From NCBI RefSeq assembly GCF_004348825.1, contig NZ_SMJU01000017.1, positions 23,048-87,047 on the forward strand: 64,000 nucleotides of DNA, given 5' to 3'. This DNA comes from Arundinibacter roseus (GTDB taxonomy: Bacteria > Bacteroidota > Bacteroidia > Cytophagales > Spirosomataceae). Shown piece by piece: positions 32,839-43,402 of the stretch (position 1 is the first letter of the stretch; every line of letters begins with the position of its first letter). A model generated the notes under the pieces. The model saw only the letters and a program-made list of their open reading frames with translations, did not search any database and had not been told where the DNA came from. A program made the position numbers and the translations under genes.

Positions 32839-34338
32839 TCAGGCAGGTACGGCATATTGCATGATTCGTTCCGGGTTTGCTTCCTGCCCGGAAAGCAGAG
32901 CCGTTTGCCTTCCCTGCGAAAGAACCAGTACGCGGTCGCACAGGCCAATGATTTCGGGAAGTTCCGACGAAATCAGCAGCACGGCAATTCCTCGCGCGGT
33001 TAGTTGACGGATCAGTTTATAGATTTCGTGCTTGGCACCAATGTCAATCCCGCGCGTGGGTTCGTCGAACATCACGACGTCCGGGTTGGCCAGCAATACT
33101 TTGCCCAGCACGACCTTTTGCTGATTGCCCCCACTGAGCTGCATTACGCCCTGATCCAGTCCAGAGGTTTTTACGTGTAATTCAGACACAGTGCGCCGGG
33201 CGGTTTCCTGTTCGTTGGTCGCTTCAATAAAACCCCAGGTGGCAAAACGCGCCAAGCTCGATAGCGTGAGGGTATGCTGAACCGACATACCCGGAATACA
33301 GCCCAGCGCTTTACGGTCTTCGCTCAAATAGCCTATGCCATGACGAATGGCATCCTGAGGCGAATGAACAGCTACTTTTTGGCCTTTCAGAAAAATTTCT
33401 CCGGCTGTTGCGGCATCCAGCCCATAAATAACCCGCGCCACTTCCGTACGCCCGGCCCCCATGAGCCCGGCCAAACCCAGAACTTCACCGGCCCGAATAT
33501 CAAAAGAAATATCGCTGAAAGCCCCCGCACGGCTGAGGTTGCGGACCGACAGCACCGTTTCTCCTTTTTGGGTGGTAGCTTCCGGAAACAGCTGATCGAT
33601 TTGGCGGCCCACCATCAAGGCAATCAGCGATTCTTTATCCAGTTCAGCGGCAGGTTTAGTAGCGATGTAGCGGCCATCGCGCAGCACCGTGATGGTATCG
33701 GCAACTTGCGCAATCTCTTCCATTTTATGAGAGATATAAATAATGGCCACTCCCTGCGCTTTCAAATCGCGAATGATTCGGAAAAGCGTTGTTACTTCCT
33801 TGTCCGAAAGTGCCGAGGTCGGTTCGTCCATGATGATGATCCGGGCATTGTTAGATATGGCCTTCGCTATTTCCACCATTTGCCGCTCGGCTACGCTCAG
33901 ATATTTCATTTTTGTCCGGGCACTGAGGGTCAATCCCAGCTCTGCCAACAGAAGATCCGTTTGGTGATACATGTGGCGATCATCAACCCAACCGGGCAGC
34001 CAACGGGTAGTTTCACGGCCCAGAAATATATTTTCGGCCACGGTCAGTTCCGGAACCATTAGAATTTCCTGATGAATCATCGAAATACCCCGGTCCAGCG
34101 TCTGTTTCACGTTGCTGCTTTTGAGGGGCTTTCCTTCAAAAAGTATCTCGCCGGAATCTGCGCTTTCCAGTCCGATCAGGATTTTCATCAGGGTAGATTT
34201 CCCCGCGCCGTTTTCACCCATCAGGGCCAGTACTTCGCCCCGTTGCAGCGACAGTTGCACGCCATCCAGCGCTTTGATGCCCCCAAAGGATTTATGCAGG
34301 TTGCTAACTTGTAGAATATACGTTTGTGGAGCACTCAT
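32839..34338 (-). CDS. Sugar ABC transporter ATPase with two ABC domains (RbsA/MglA/XylG type)
   Basis: The 499-residue protein has two tandem nucleotide-binding domains, the hallmark of CUT2 ATPases. The first has Walker A GENGAGKST, signature LSVAERQM and Walker B IIIMDEPTSAL. The second has the usual degenerate Walker A (GLMGAGRTE), signature LSGGNQQKV and VVMFDEPTRGIDIG. It is first in the leftward operon and energises sugar uptake through the permease at 31815-32798. ABC sugar importers are less common in Bacteroidota than SusCD or symporter routes. Confidence 0.93.
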   Translation of the reverse strand: MSAPQTYILQVSNLHKSFGGIKALDGVQLSLQRGEVLALMGENGAGKSTLMKILIGLESADSGEILFEGKPLKSSNVKQTLDRGISMIHQEILMVPELTVAENIFLGRETTRWLPGWVDDRHMYHQTDLLLAELGLTLSARTKMKYLSVAERQMVEIAKAISNNARIIIMDEPTSALSDKEVTTLFRIIRDLKAQGVAIIYISHKMEEIAQVADTITVLRDGRYIATKPAAELDKESLIALMVGRQIDQLFPEATTQKGETVLSVRNLSRAGAFSDISFDIRAGEVLGLAGLMGAGRTEVARVIYGLDAATAGEIFLKGQKVAVHSPQDAIRHGIGYLSEDRKALGCIPGMSVQHTLTLSSLARFATWGFIEATNEQETARRTVSELHVKTSGLDQGVMQLSGGNQQKVVLGKVLLANPDVVMFDEPTRGIDIGAKHEIYKLIRQLTARGIAVLLISSELPEIIGLCDRVLVLSQGRQTALLSGQEANPERIMQYAVPA

Positions 34339-34513
34339 GTATGTAGCCCAAATTGTACACGCACCGAGGGTAATTTTTTCCGCTCAGCCCGTTTTTTCTA
34401 ATAAAGAACTGACATCATCAAGACTACTACCTGAATCAGGAGTGAAAATTGGCTTGTGCAGTGTGATTGGGGAATATATGGTATTTTTTCGGCAGATTAA
34501 ATTATAATCAAAC

Positions 34514-35398
34514 TTAGTTTTGAAGTGAATTAACTACCCGATACGTACTTGAATTCAACGTTTGCATGGCACTGCCCATTACCTGCGCCGTAGTGGTAGA
34601 TTCCCGCATCAGTTCCGCTTTATAAATCAATCCTGTACGAGCGTCTACTTCAAGTTGTCCTTCAAAACTTGAATCTTCTGTCGAGCCCGTTACTCCCTGA
34701 CTAAGCGCCGGAGTTTTTGGTTTAGTAGCCTGATCCTTTTTTACAAAACTTGCGGCGATTGTCCACCGATTGTTTTCCAAAGCAACCATCCGATACGTAT
34801 TTTCCCAGCGCACACCTTCCGCCGTCAGGGTATCTTTACGAATAGCACCTGTACGTGCACCCTGAAAGATATACGAGTTCAGAAAAATACATGATAACTC
34901 TACCGCAGCGTGGGTTTGAGGCAATCCTCCCACCCAATCCGCAAGAAAATCGGGTGAAACCGCCTGCCCGGTATTGGCATGTGGTGAGGTATGAATGGTT
35001 TTCTTCATGGGTTTATCAATATTTTGATCGAGCCTGTCATACATTTCCTGCAAGGCGGGATTTCGTTCAAAGGTATTTTCTGAATCATACTGCAAACCAG
35101 CTTTACCAGTAGCTTCCAGTTGAATCCGCTGGATGAGAAACGTACATTGGTACTCATCAGCCGACCCCAGCTTTCGAAATGTCGTTTGGCGGGTAGTTCT
35201 ACGAGTGGTTTTGGTTGCTTTTACTGTGGTGGGTACACCATTGATAGTAGTACTATTTTTGCCTTCACTTTTTCGCTCCGCTTCGCTGACGGTCTTGATT
35301 TTCTTTCCTGCATAAACATCCCAAATGCCTGGATTTTTTTGAGAACTAGCCGAATGTGCCGCAAAAAGTGCTAAACAGAACATGAAAAACTTACTCAT
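34514..35398 (-). CDS. Secreted protein of unknown function
   Basis: The 294-residue protein has a Sec signal (MSKFFMFCLALFAAHSASS) and no further membrane segment, so it is periplasmic or surface-exposed. The mature part is rich in Thr, Arg and Lys near the start (KATKTTRRTTRQTTFRK) and has alternating strand-like segments with conserved-looking GLIYKAELMRESTTTAQVMGSAMQ at the end. This ending resembles Bacteroidota DUF6263-type periplasmic proteins, but I am not sure of it. It is a single leftward gene, 175 bp upstream of the ABC operon start. Confidence 0.7.
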   Translation of the reverse strand: MSKFFMFCLALFAAHSASSQKNPGIWDVYAGKKIKTVSEAERKSEGKNSTTINGVPTTVKATKTTRRTTRQTTFRKLGSADEYQCTFLIQRIQLEATGKAGLQYDSENTFERNPALQEMYDRLDQNIDKPMKKTIHTSPHANTGQAVSPDFLADWVGGLPQTHAAVELSCIFLNSYIFQGARTGAIRKDTLTAEGVRWENTYRMVALENNRWTIAASFVKKDQATKPKTPALSQGVTGSTEDSSFEGQLEVDARTGLIYKAELMRESTTTAQVMGSAMQTLNSSTYRVVNSLQN

Positions 35399-35514
35399 AA
35401 TTTAAGTCAATTAAAAAGTTTAAATTTTTCTTGCATAATAACAATAATAGCTTTCAAGGGGGTTTACTGATTATTTTTTTTGAACTATTTTTTTACACCT
35501 AAATAAACCTAAAC

Positions 35515-35757
35515 ATGAAAAAAATTGTAAATTTTATCCTCCTGCTTTGCCTAACTTTTGGCATATTTGAAGCTTATGGTGAAAATAAGCCATCGAATCT
35601 TTTTTCTACCGTTGTCGATTATTTATGTAGTGTTAGCTATTTCTCCTATTATGAGGATGGCAATCTTGCTGGATTTGGAAGCGTTAGTACTTATTGTGAC
35701 GCCTATGGAAATACTACTAGTCAAGAAATAGAGATCCATCGAATTAACGAAATGTAA
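35515..35757 (+). CDS. Small secreted peptide of unknown function
   Basis: The 80-residue product has a clear signal peptide (MKKIVNFILLLCLTFGIFEAYG) and a mature part of about 58 residues with two Cys (YLCS and TYCDAYG) and many Tyr/Ser. It lies 40 bp before the large barrel gene in the same direction, in an AT-rich patch. The pairing could be a peptide and its exporter or receptor, but no family is recognised and this is speculation. Confidence 0.6.
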   Translation: MKKIVNFILLLCLTFGIFEAYGENKPSNLFSTVVDYLCSVSYFSYYEDGNLAGFGSVSTYCDAYGNTTSQEIEIHRINEM

Positions 35758-35797
35758 CTCAATCATGTAGTATTCATCAGTAAACCCCACCTTTACT

Positions 35798-38488
35798 TTG
35801 AGAGTTTCTTTTGGCCTATTTTCAGTTTTCTATTTTTTTGTTAGTTTCCTTGCCAAAGGTCAGAGAATTCCTGTTTGCCTATCTTTTTCTGATTCTTCCA
35901 AATTTACAACCCCTCGATCAGTTGCTATCAAATGGCAAAAAAATATACACACATTTTATGTAGTCAGCGATACATGTATTGATCTTTTACTAGAAAAAAA
36001 TAAAGCTGAATTTACATTTTCTATTTCTGCGCCAGGTTACCTTTCTTTTGAAAGAAAAGTAAAAACTGATTCGTTGGTAAGCTCAGGAAGTGTTTATGTA
36101 ATTTTAAAAGAAAAAGTAATTGAACTTGCACCACTAACGATTAAACCCATTCCGCGAGTTACTATACAGGGCGACACCCTCATCATCAAAACGGAAGGCA
36201 TCGAAACCCGTCCATATAGCGATGCCGGGGAATTGATGCAAAACATGCCGGGGGTCTATTTGGACAATAATGGCAGGCTTACGGTTATGGGTAAGACAGT
36301 AAGTCGTATCACAGTAGATGGAAAACTTCTTTTTGGGGGAAATGTTAAAGCAACGCTAAATGCCCTAAAAAGTGATATGATAGACCAGCTCGAAGTTTCG
36401 GGAGTCACCTTAGGGACGAATTCACAGGGCGTACATCTAAACTTAACAATAAAAGAAGACCGGAAAAATGGCTGGTATGCCGACCTTCCGGCAGGATACG
36501 GAACGTCTAATCTTAAAAGTATCGGTGTAAAGGTAAACAGAATTAATCCTAACTATTTTTTCAGCAGTTTCATCAATCACAACACGATCAACGAAAATCC
36601 GATCAGTCGCCAGGAATCTACCTCCATTCATCGTTTAAGTTATAATCACAGTACACAGGGTGCATATTCGGTGGTAGCAAATGCTGAGAATAGTGTCATG
36701 AAACTACCCGACACGCGGCTATATACACTACCCCTTGCAGCGCTTGACGATGGAGAAAATGTGCTTACCTCTGCCGGAGGAAATTATTCAAAATCAACGG
36801 AAACACTCGAACTTAACGTTTATTTGTTTGCCACGCAGCTACGGCAAGTGGTTGTGCATCAGCAACAAATCTACCGACAAGTCAATAACCTTAGGCAATC
36901 CGTCGAATCAGTGCGTAGTAATCAGATTCAGGAGAAACAGATTTGGGGCGCTGTAAGTGGCACGTATCGGCCTGATCAAAAGAATTCCATTAAGTTTTCA
37001 CACCAAATCTCCTGGAATACCAACCGTAGCCATGGATTTGATCAACAGCAAGTTGTACAAGAAACCACAGCTCCAAGGAGTTTAGAACAGTACTTTACTA
37101 ATTCACAAATTCCCCGGTTGACGTCAAATAGCCTGACCTGGACTCGTCGCTATACCAAACCTGCGCTTGTTTCGTCGGTGTATGTCAGCCAATTTACAAC
37201 CTCGTCTGCGGTACAACAGTCTTACAAAAATGACTATGAACAAGTAGTTTTTGACCGAAAAATCAGTCGAAACTTTCAAACAAAATACCTGCAACTTCAA
37301 GGAATTCAATCATTCCCACTTTCCAAAAAATGGCTTTTGGAGGCAAACCTAAATTGGGTCAAAGATATTACCCGGACCGATCAAACGGCATTTCAACCCA
37401 TAATCGGTAGTATTAATCAGGCTATTCCGACCCAAAATCTGGCAGATTTTCGGGTTTCTGACCGGAGTTTCAGCACAACTGTTTCAGCTTATTATAAAAC
37501 CAAAAAACTGACTTCGAGTTTGGGTTTTGGTGTTTGGAATGGAAATTTAGTCCGTTCGGGTTATAATTTAAATAAAACTGTACTTTCTGTGGGCTTACCC
37601 AGGCTTTATGCGAGCTATTATCTCAAAAAAAGATTGACCGTATTTGCACGCTATGCACATCAGGTAGGGTTACCATCGGCGGGGCAGTTATTTCCACTTC
37701 CCGATAGTACCAGTCTTCAGGTGATTGAACAGGGTAACCCGGCATTGACAAATTATTTAATCAGGACATTTGATTTGGGCATGAATTACAGTTCCCTTCA
37801 TGGGAAAGTCCTTATGGGAAATTTTACTATTAACCAGGAAAATCAGGGAATTATTCAGGTAAATAAAATTACCGAAGGTGGCTTACTATTTAGAGGTTTT
37901 GGTCAAACGGATTTGCAACAACCTACCTATTCAGCTACATTCATTTATTTGGTATTACCGCAAAAAAAGTGGTCCTATAACTTAACAAGTTTTATTTCAG
38001 AAAAACGAGCCTTGGTGCAATCGGGTGAATCGCTTTCAAGATTTAGTAATCAATCCGGTTTAGCAAGTTTAGATTTTCGTTGGAATATCAAATCATTTAC
38101 TTCATTAAATTTTATCAGCCGAGTGCAACTATTTCGGCAGAAATCACTTAGCACAGGTACTTCAACTTCTTCAAATAGATTCGAATTAATTATGCAGGGA
38201 AAACATCGCTTTTCTTCACGTTTATATGGCGATTTTTCTTCGCGACATATTTTAGCCCAATCCACTAATACACATATTACTCACTACCCATTTGCTGATA
38301 TAAATTTTGACTATTACTTGCTAAAAAATCAGCGTGTACGCCTTTCATTTTTAGTAAATAATATTTTTAATTCCTCACAACAAGCAGCTATTAGTAGCCA
38401 AAACAACGATATTTCCCGAACCTTTTCTAATCAATTGTCTCGCTATTTTATGATTAAGTGTACCATATTTTCACAAAAGTGGTACTAG
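35798..38488 (+). CDS. Outer-membrane beta-barrel protein (TonB-receptor-like), TTG start
   Basis: The 896-residue protein starts at a TTG codon: an in-frame stop lies at 35768, there is no ATG between, and the TTG is followed directly by a good signal peptide (RVSFGLFSVFYFFVSFLAKG). After a beta-sandwich domain (about 25-115) comes a plug-like segment (TIQGDTLIIKTEG; LMQNMPGVYLDNNGRLTVMGKTVSRITVDGKLLFGG) and a long barrel ending in an aromatic/Tyr terminus. This matches the OMP_b-brl_3 group of Bacteroidota barrels. It is AT-rich compared with most neighbours. Cargo unknown; it is next to a small secreted peptide. Confidence 0.82.
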   Translation: MRVSFGLFSVFYFFVSFLAKGQRIPVCLSFSDSSKFTTPRSVAIKWQKNIHTFYVVSDTCIDLLLEKNKAEFTFSISAPGYLSFERKVKTDSLVSSGSVYVILKEKVIELAPLTIKPIPRVTIQGDTLIIKTEGIETRPYSDAGELMQNMPGVYLDNNGRLTVMGKTVSRITVDGKLLFGGNVKATLNALKSDMIDQLEVSGVTLGTNSQGVHLNLTIKEDRKNGWYADLPAGYGTSNLKSIGVKVNRINPNYFFSSFINHNTINENPISRQESTSIHRLSYNHSTQGAYSVVANAENSVMKLPDTRLYTLPLAALDDGENVLTSAGGNYSKSTETLELNVYLFATQLRQVVVHQQQIYRQVNNLRQSVESVRSNQIQEKQIWGAVSGTYRPDQKNSIKFSHQISWNTNRSHGFDQQQVVQETTAPRSLEQYFTNSQIPRLTSNSLTWTRRYTKPALVSSVYVSQFTTSSAVQQSYKNDYEQVVFDRKISRNFQTKYLQLQGIQSFPLSKKWLLEANLNWVKDITRTDQTAFQPIIGSINQAIPTQNLADFRVSDRSFSTTVSAYYKTKKLTSSLGFGVWNGNLVRSGYNLNKTVLSVGLPRLYASYYLKKRLTVFARYAHQVGLPSAGQLFPLPDSTSLQVIEQGNPALTNYLIRTFDLGMNYSSLHGKVLMGNFTINQENQGIIQVNKITEGGLLFRGFGQTDLQQPTYSATFIYLVLPQKKWSYNLTSFISEKRALVQSGESLSRFSNQSGLASLDFRWNIKSFTSLNFISRVQLFRQKSLSTGTSTSSNRFELIMQGKHRFSSRLYGDFSSRHILAQSTNTHITHYPFADINFDYYLLKNQRVRLSFLVNNIFNSSQQAAISSQNNDISRTFSNQLSRYFMIKCTIFSQKWY

Positions 38489-38526
38489 TTTTTTTTTTAA
38501 AATTTCCCTCTCCCAAAAAAACAAAA

Positions 38527-38570
38527 TCGTCGCCAACCTGCACTTTCAAAAAAGTACGGATTGGCGACGA
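38527..38570. terminator. Bidirectional terminator between convergent genes
   Basis: TCGTCGCCAA (38527-38536) pairs perfectly with TTGGCGACGA (38561-38570), and inner ACTTT/AAAGT extends the stem. On the minus strand the hairpin is followed by TTTTGTTTTTTT, a strong U-tract for the leftward operon; on the plus strand the downstream T content is weaker. Confidence 0.8.
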
Positions 38571-38591
38571 ATGACTTTTCAACTCAAAAAA

Positions 38592-39755
38592 CTAGCTTAT
38601 ATCGTTCTCTACACCCGTATCTTTCCAGCTACGCGAGGCGGCAGAGGCTAGTACGGCTTCACATACTTTCTGGGTTTCGAGCGCATCCTGAAACGTCGGG
38701 GCGCAGGGCTCTCCGGTTTCGAGACTTTTGAAAAAATCGGCCACTTGATGCACAAAAGAATGCTCGTAGCCGATGCTCGTACCGGGAATCCACCAACGGC
38801 CCATGTAGGGTTGGTCGCTATCGGTCACCAAAATGGAGCGCCAGCCACGCACGATGGCGTCGTCGTCGTGATCAAAAAATTCCAGCCGGTTCATATCGTG
38901 CAAATCCCAGCGAATGGAGGCATGCTCGCCGTTGATTTCGAAGGTATAAAGCGCTTTATGTCCGCGGGCATAGCGAGTGGATTCAAACAGACCCAGGGAG
39001 CCATTTTTAAAATGACAATGGAAAATACAGGCATCGTCAATGCCGACTTTCTGCACCTGTCCGCTTGCCTGATGCACGCGTTCTTTGATGAAGGTTTCGG
39101 TCATTGCCGACACGTCAGTAATAGCACCGTTGATCCACATAGCCGTGTCAATGCAGTGCGCCAGCAAGTCGCCGGTTACACCCGATCCGGCAGCGTCGGA
39201 GTCCAGGCGCCATAGCGCCGTACCGCCCTGCGGCAGGTCGGGGCTGATGGTCCAGTCTTGCAGGAAGTTGGCACGGTAATGGAAAATTTTGCCCAATTTG
39301 CCGGAATCGACGATTTGCTTAGCCAACGTTACGGCAGGTACACGGCGGTAGTTATACCACACGGTATTTTTTACACCTGCTTTCTCGATGGCATCTACCA
39401 TTGTTTGGGCTTCGGCCAATGTACGGGCAAGGGGTTTTTCACACAAAATCATTTTTCCGGCAGCCGCCGCTGCAATGGCAATTTCGGCATGTGTGTCGTT
39501 GGGTGTACAAATGTCGATTGCGTCGATGTCGTCACGGGCCACGAGGGCTTTCCAGTCGGTTTCGTACGACTCGTAGCCCCACTGTTCGGCAAAGGCTTTT
39601 ACCTTGTCTTCACTTCGTGAGCAGGCGGCTTTCAGGACGGGGCGGTATTCGTATTCCGGGAAAAAATCTCCGAGTCTTTTATAGCCATTGGTGTGCGTGC
39701 GGCCCATCAAACCGCAACCAATGAGTCCAATTCTAATCTCTTTTTTATTGCTCAT
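38592..39755 (-). CDS. Gfo/Idh/MocA family NAD(P)-dependent oxidoreductase
   Basis: The 387-residue protein has the Rossmann motif [16 protein letters not shown] at the start, [10 protein letters not shown] and the family signature EKPLA. The C-terminal domain carries the long beta-sheet segment and a typical [22 protein letters not shown]. These enzymes oxidise or reduce sugars, sugar phosphates or inositols. With the neighbouring TIM-barrel isomerases and cupin it suggests catabolism of a cyclic polyol or oxidised sugar. It is the last gene of a leftward set and ends at a terminator. Confidence 0.92.
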   Translation of the reverse strand: MSNKKEIRIGLIGCGLMGRTHTNGYKRLGDFFPEYEYRPVLKAACSRSEDKVKAFAEQWGYESYETDWKALVARDDIDAIDICTPNDTHAEIAIAAAAAGKMILCEKPLARTLAEAQTMVDAIEKAGVKNTVWYNYRRVPAVTLAKQIVDSGKLGKIFHYRANFLQDWTISPDLPQGGTALWRLDSDAAGSGVTGDLLAHCIDTAMWINGAITDVSAMTETFIKERVHQASGQVQKVGIDDACIFHCHFKNGSLGLFESTRYARGHKALYTFEINGEHASIRWDLHDMNRLEFFDHDDDAIVRGWRSILVTDSDQPYMGRWWIPGTSIGYEHSFVHQVADFFKSLETGEPCAPTFQDALETQKVCEAVLASAASRSWKDTGVENDIS

Positions 39756-39926
39756 AGATGTAATAGCTGTTTAGGTAACCCAAGGTTCAATCAGTCGTTT
39801 ACAGTTTTTTAATGTAATTTTTTCCGCTTTTAGACCAGAAAAGATTTTTAAATTGCCTTTGCTGTTCGCTGATTAACTTGTGGTTAAAGATTATTTATGT
39901 AAAAGAAAAAAGGTTAAAAATAGCTA

Positions 39927-40961
39927 TCAGGCTTCATACCAGCCGTGGGCATTCCGAACCTTAATGAGCATCGCCAGAATGTCGTTCCAGGTTTGCTGCA
40001 TGTGCATCACGCTATTCGGGAACATACATCCATCCCAGCAGATATGCTTCATTTTCTTGGTAAGATTGCCGTTTTCATCGCGCAGCCAGAAGCCGGCGTC
40101 CGCCGCAACGTCCAGCTTTCCGTTAGGATCTGTCGCCAGACAGTGGCGGCCCGTTTTGTCGTGCGAGCCGGTGCCATGCACCGTGCCGTCATTTTGCGCA
40201 ACGTGAAAATCAATGGTCCAGGGACGCAGCGCATCGGTCAGCGTTTTGAGCGCGGCAGTCAGCGTTTCGCGGTCGTTCCAGTCAAAGTCTACGGGCAAAA
40301 TACGGTCTTCCGGGCGGTTGTAGCCCATCGTATAAAGCAAGGTATGCGACATATCAGCCTGAAAACCAATGTTCGGACGGTCTACCGCTTCGAGCGTATC
40401 GATCATGGTTTTCCAGCTATGCATTCCTCCCCAGCAGATTTCGCCTTCGGCGGCGAGCTGCTCATTAAAATCGGCGGCTACGTCACAGGCTTCGCGGAAT
40501 ACGCCGGCAATAATTTTGGTATTGGTGGCAGGATCTGCCGCCCAGGACTCAGGACTTGTGGCTGAGTCGATCCGAATTACACCGGATGGGCGAATGCCCG
40601 CTTCGCGGAAAATCTTGCCAAAATTACACGCCTTACGCACCATTTCGACAAACGTCCGGCGGTCGTCATCAGTACCGAGTGTGGGCCCACCCCAAATCGG
40701 TGCTACGAGGCTTCCTACATTCAGGCCGTGTCCGGCGATTTTATCAGCCAGGCGTTTGATGTCATCATCAGAGCTATCAATATCGACGTGCGGACCCAGC
40801 AGACCGAGGTCCACTCCGTCAAATTTGACGCCGTCTACTTCGGCATTTGCGGTCATTTCGAGCATCGTGTCAAACGGAATCACGGGCTCTGAGTCGTCGC
40901 CTTTTCCTACAATACCCGGCCAGGTGGCATTGTGGAGTTTGGGATAATTATTTTCTGGCAT
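39927..40961 (-). CDS. Sugar phosphate isomerase/epimerase (TIM barrel), 344 residues
   Basis: The protein has the AP-endonuclease-2-type TIM barrel of xylose-isomerase-like enzymes, with metal-ligand candidates in [23 protein letters not shown] and a Glu in the [12 protein letters not shown] region. It is longer than the two other epimerases of this window (276 and 284 residues). The substrate is unknown. It lies between the Gfo/Idh gene and the cupin gene, all in one direction with gaps of 110-170 bp. Confidence 0.87.
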   Translation of the reverse strand: MPENNYPKLHNATWPGIVGKGDDSEPVIPFDTMLEMTANAEVDGVKFDGVDLGLLGPHVDIDSSDDDIKRLADKIAGHGLNVGSLVAPIWGGPTLGTDDDRRTFVEMVRKACNFGKIFREAGIRPSGVIRIDSATSPESWAADPATNTKIIAGVFREACDVAADFNEQLAAEGEICWGGMHSWKTMIDTLEAVDRPNIGFQADMSHTLLYTMGYNRPEDRILPVDFDWNDRETLTAALKTLTDALRPWTIDFHVAQNDGTVHGTGSHDKTGRHCLATDPNGKLDVAADAGFWLRDENGNLTKKMKHICWDGCMFPNSVMHMQQTWNDILAMLIKVRNAHGWYEA

Positions 40962-41071
40962 GTTCCTTAGGTTTTTAGGTGTTAGGTAATTAATTAGTTG
41001 TTTTTAATTTTGACAGGTTTGGTCAGAGTCAAATTACTAGCTAAAATTTAATCCTGACCATTTCTTACTGA

Positions 41072-42295
41072 TTATAAAACTAAATCGGGATTATTGGGGC
41101 CAAAGTGTTTGAGCATTACGAGCGGATCTACTGACGAGTGATTGGTAATCGTTACACCGGCCTGCGCTGCGCTTTCTGTGACAAAAAACTCATCGTTGGT
41201 CAGTTGCCCGTAGCGAATCAGCGCGGGGGTTTCGACGTTCCACTCGCCCATTTTGCCGTGCCCCTGCATCATAATCAGACCATAGGCAGCGGCGTCTTTT
41301 ATGGTTACGGTAGCACCGGGAGCAACCGTCAACTCTTTGGCACTAAACGCATCCGATCGGTAGCATACCCAATTTTCCACATAGCCTTCGGCCTCCATTT
41401 CGGCCAGGTCACGCACGGGTTTTGGCCGCATAAAGCGGGTTTCGAGCAGGTTAGGATTTGTATTTAACTCCCAGTCAATCACCTCCATCAGCTGATCGTA
41501 GTCGCCCATGCGGTCGGCAGGCGTACCATTCCACAGAAGTTCTTCGGGAATAATGGCCTCATTGACCAGCGACTGATACATGGCAAACACGTCAGAAGCC
41601 TTTTGAGGCTCGTAGGTACACAGGCTACCGGGCGCGTGCAACATTCCGGGAGGCACGTCCCAGCCGGTGCCGGGAATCAGCGGAAAGGCCTGCGAGTACA
41701 TCGTGATTTTATTATCACCTTTGGTAAAATTCATCAGGCATTCTTTAATCTCCTCTTTGGTAGTTCCGGGAGCAATTCCGAAAAAAGTGTAGGGAAAATC
41801 ACCGCCGTGGTTGTTGAGCTGTGGGGGGAAATAGTACGCTTCCGGCTTGCCCAACTGCCCGATTTTGGCAGCATGCTCGTCGTTGTGGTGAATATGGTGA
41901 GGCAACGGACCCATGTTATCAAAAAACTTGGAATACATTGGCCAGCTTTGGTACTCATCCCACAGCCGATCACCGATGACCGCGCCTTTGAGTTCGTCGA
42001 TGACGTCTTTTAACAAAATCTGCTTTTCTTCTCCACCATCCTGTACCACTACGGCACTTAGTCCTTCGTTCTCACCGGTTAGCGGACCATTTTTTGCGGG
42101 AGTTGTAGAAGACAGCCACCGCTCGTCAATACCGCCGCGCACACCGCCGAGTACATAGTAATCGTCCGGATGGAGTTTGATCCGGCGACCAGGTACACAA
42201 AAAGAACGAGGTACCCACGTAGGCGCAAGGCGCAAAATCCCTTTGCCCTGTTCGAGTGCCTGTGCGGCTAAGCTGCTTTTATTTAAAGTTTCCAT
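41072..42295 (-). CDS. Cupin-type protein, phosphomannose-isomerase-like
   Basis: The 407-residue protein contains cupin-like features: PLPHHIHHNDEHAA, PGTGWDVPPGMLHAPGS, and a C-terminal second barrel with VAPGATVTIKDAAAYGLIMMQGHGKMG. The His-x-His and Glu pattern of the first half could hold a metal. It resembles mannose-6-phosphate isomerase-type cupins but is diverged, so an isomerase of another sugar, or a non-enzymatic cupin, is possible. It is separated from DUF4432 by 7 bp, which indicates one transcript. Confidence 0.75.
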   Translation of the reverse strand: METLNKSSLAAQALEQGKGILRLAPTWVPRSFCVPGRRIKLHPDDYYVLGGVRGGIDERWLSSTTPAKNGPLTGENEGLSAVVVQDGGEEKQILLKDVIDELKGAVIGDRLWDEYQSWPMYSKFFDNMGPLPHHIHHNDEHAAKIGQLGKPEAYYFPPQLNNHGGDFPYTFFGIAPGTTKEEIKECLMNFTKGDNKITMYSQAFPLIPGTGWDVPPGMLHAPGSLCTYEPQKASDVFAMYQSLVNEAIIPEELLWNGTPADRMGDYDQLMEVIDWELNTNPNLLETRFMRPKPVRDLAEMEAEGYVENWVCYRSDAFSAKELTVAPGATVTIKDAAAYGLIMMQGHGKMGEWNVETPALIRYGQLTNDEFFVTESAAQAGVTITNHSSVDPLVMLKHFGPNNPDLVL

Positions 42296-42302
42296 TACTT
42301 AA

Positions 42303-43385
42303 TTAGTTATTTGTTAGGCTCGATTGATTTAAAAAAGAAGAAATAGTTTCTGGTTGGTGTAGTACCTCCATCCGCAGGTTGTAGCTACGGCTTTCGCCAG
42401 GCGCCAGCTCAATCAGCGTGCCGAGTTCGCGGGCTTTGGCCTGCCCGATTGGCGGATGCGTACCCGGTTCGAGTCCGGTGACGTACTCGCCTTTGCCCCA
42501 ATGTTGCCAGTTGGTCAGGCTCGGAAGTTCATTTTTATTGAAATGCACAGCAACGGCAAGGCCGAGCATCGGATTATAAATCCCGCAGTGGCAGTGCCCG
42601 GTTTCGTCGGGTGTTGGGTCAATAAATGCTGCTTCTTCGCCCGTTCCGGCGTGTGCATCAAGGGGAGCCGGACAGGTTTTGAACGTACCGCCTTCATGAA
42701 AAATCGGATTGTCCGGATTTCCGTCCCGCGACTTCCAGCTTCCGTTCCAGACGATAGATGCCCCTTCGTCTACCAGCGGATAGCCAAAATTGAGATGGTA
42801 CAGCAGCATGTGTGAAGCGTTGGTATTGCCCCGGTTGATCACCTCATCGTGAATGTGCAGGTACGGTTCGCCCAGCGTTCCGGAAATGGTCCGGCGGAGT
42901 TCGAGCACGGGACCAAAAACGCAAACTTCACGGATTCGCCCGGTGATGCTCATGCTCAGGCGCCCCCGCTGCGGGTCAGGCTGAACGATGGATTCCAGTT
43001 CGGTACTACTGTTGCTGATGCGGCCATGCAGCCCGCGAGTTCCATAAGCGTCCGATTCGGGGCCGCCCACGTGCGATAATCCGCAGGTAGTAAGCAACCC
43101 GCCGCCAAAGGTTCGCAACCAGTTGATGCCCGAATCTGAAAATGGCGCAGGAGGCGTTATGCCAACCTGACTAAGCCAGGCCAGGCTATGTTGATTGTAG
43201 AAGGCATCGGCAATGTCCATGGCCCGATCCAGCACTACTTTGTAGCGCAGGCCGGTGCCCGTGTTGATCCAGGCGATGCGGGTACCTCGTCCGGAGCCAT
43301 TGTCCAGCGTAGCGGTTTCGATTCCGCCAAGTTGCGCCGGATTTCCTGCTTTGTTGTTCCAGTGGATTACTGTTTCTTGATCCAT
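42303..43385 (-). CDS. DUF4432 family protein (aldose 1-epimerase-like)
   Basis: The 360-residue protein has the DUF4432 pattern: VLDRAMDIADAFYNQHSLAWLSQVG, FGGGLLTTCGLSHVGGP and LHGRISN, with a galactose-mutarotase-like supersandwich in the rest (VINRGNTNASHMLLYHLNFGYPLVDEGA). A role in sugar anomer or epimer interconversion is likely from the fold. It is 17 bp upstream of the alpha/beta hydrolase stop and 7 bp from the cupin start, in the same operon. Confidence 0.85.
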   Translation of the reverse strand: MDQETVIHWNNKAGNPAQLGGIETATLDNGSGRGTRIAWINTGTGLRYKVVLDRAMDIADAFYNQHSLAWLSQVGITPPAPFSDSGINWLRTFGGGLLTTCGLSHVGGPESDAYGTRGLHGRISNSSTELESIVQPDPQRGRLSMSITGRIREVCVFGPVLELRRTISGTLGEPYLHIHDEVINRGNTNASHMLLYHLNFGYPLVDEGASIVWNGSWKSRDGNPDNPIFHEGGTFKTCPAPLDAHAGTGEEAAFIDPTPDETGHCHCGIYNPMLGLAVAVHFNKNELPSLTNWQHWGKGEYVTGLEPGTHPPIGQAKARELGTLIELAPGESRSYNLRMEVLHQPETISSFLNQSSLTNN

Positions 43386-43402
43386 AGCTAGTTAGATTTG
43401 GC

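Noticed and set aside
34514..35398. Part of the ABC transporter operon
   Set aside because: It is secreted, has no transporter motif, and is separated from the ATPase gene by 175 bp with no sign of coupling.
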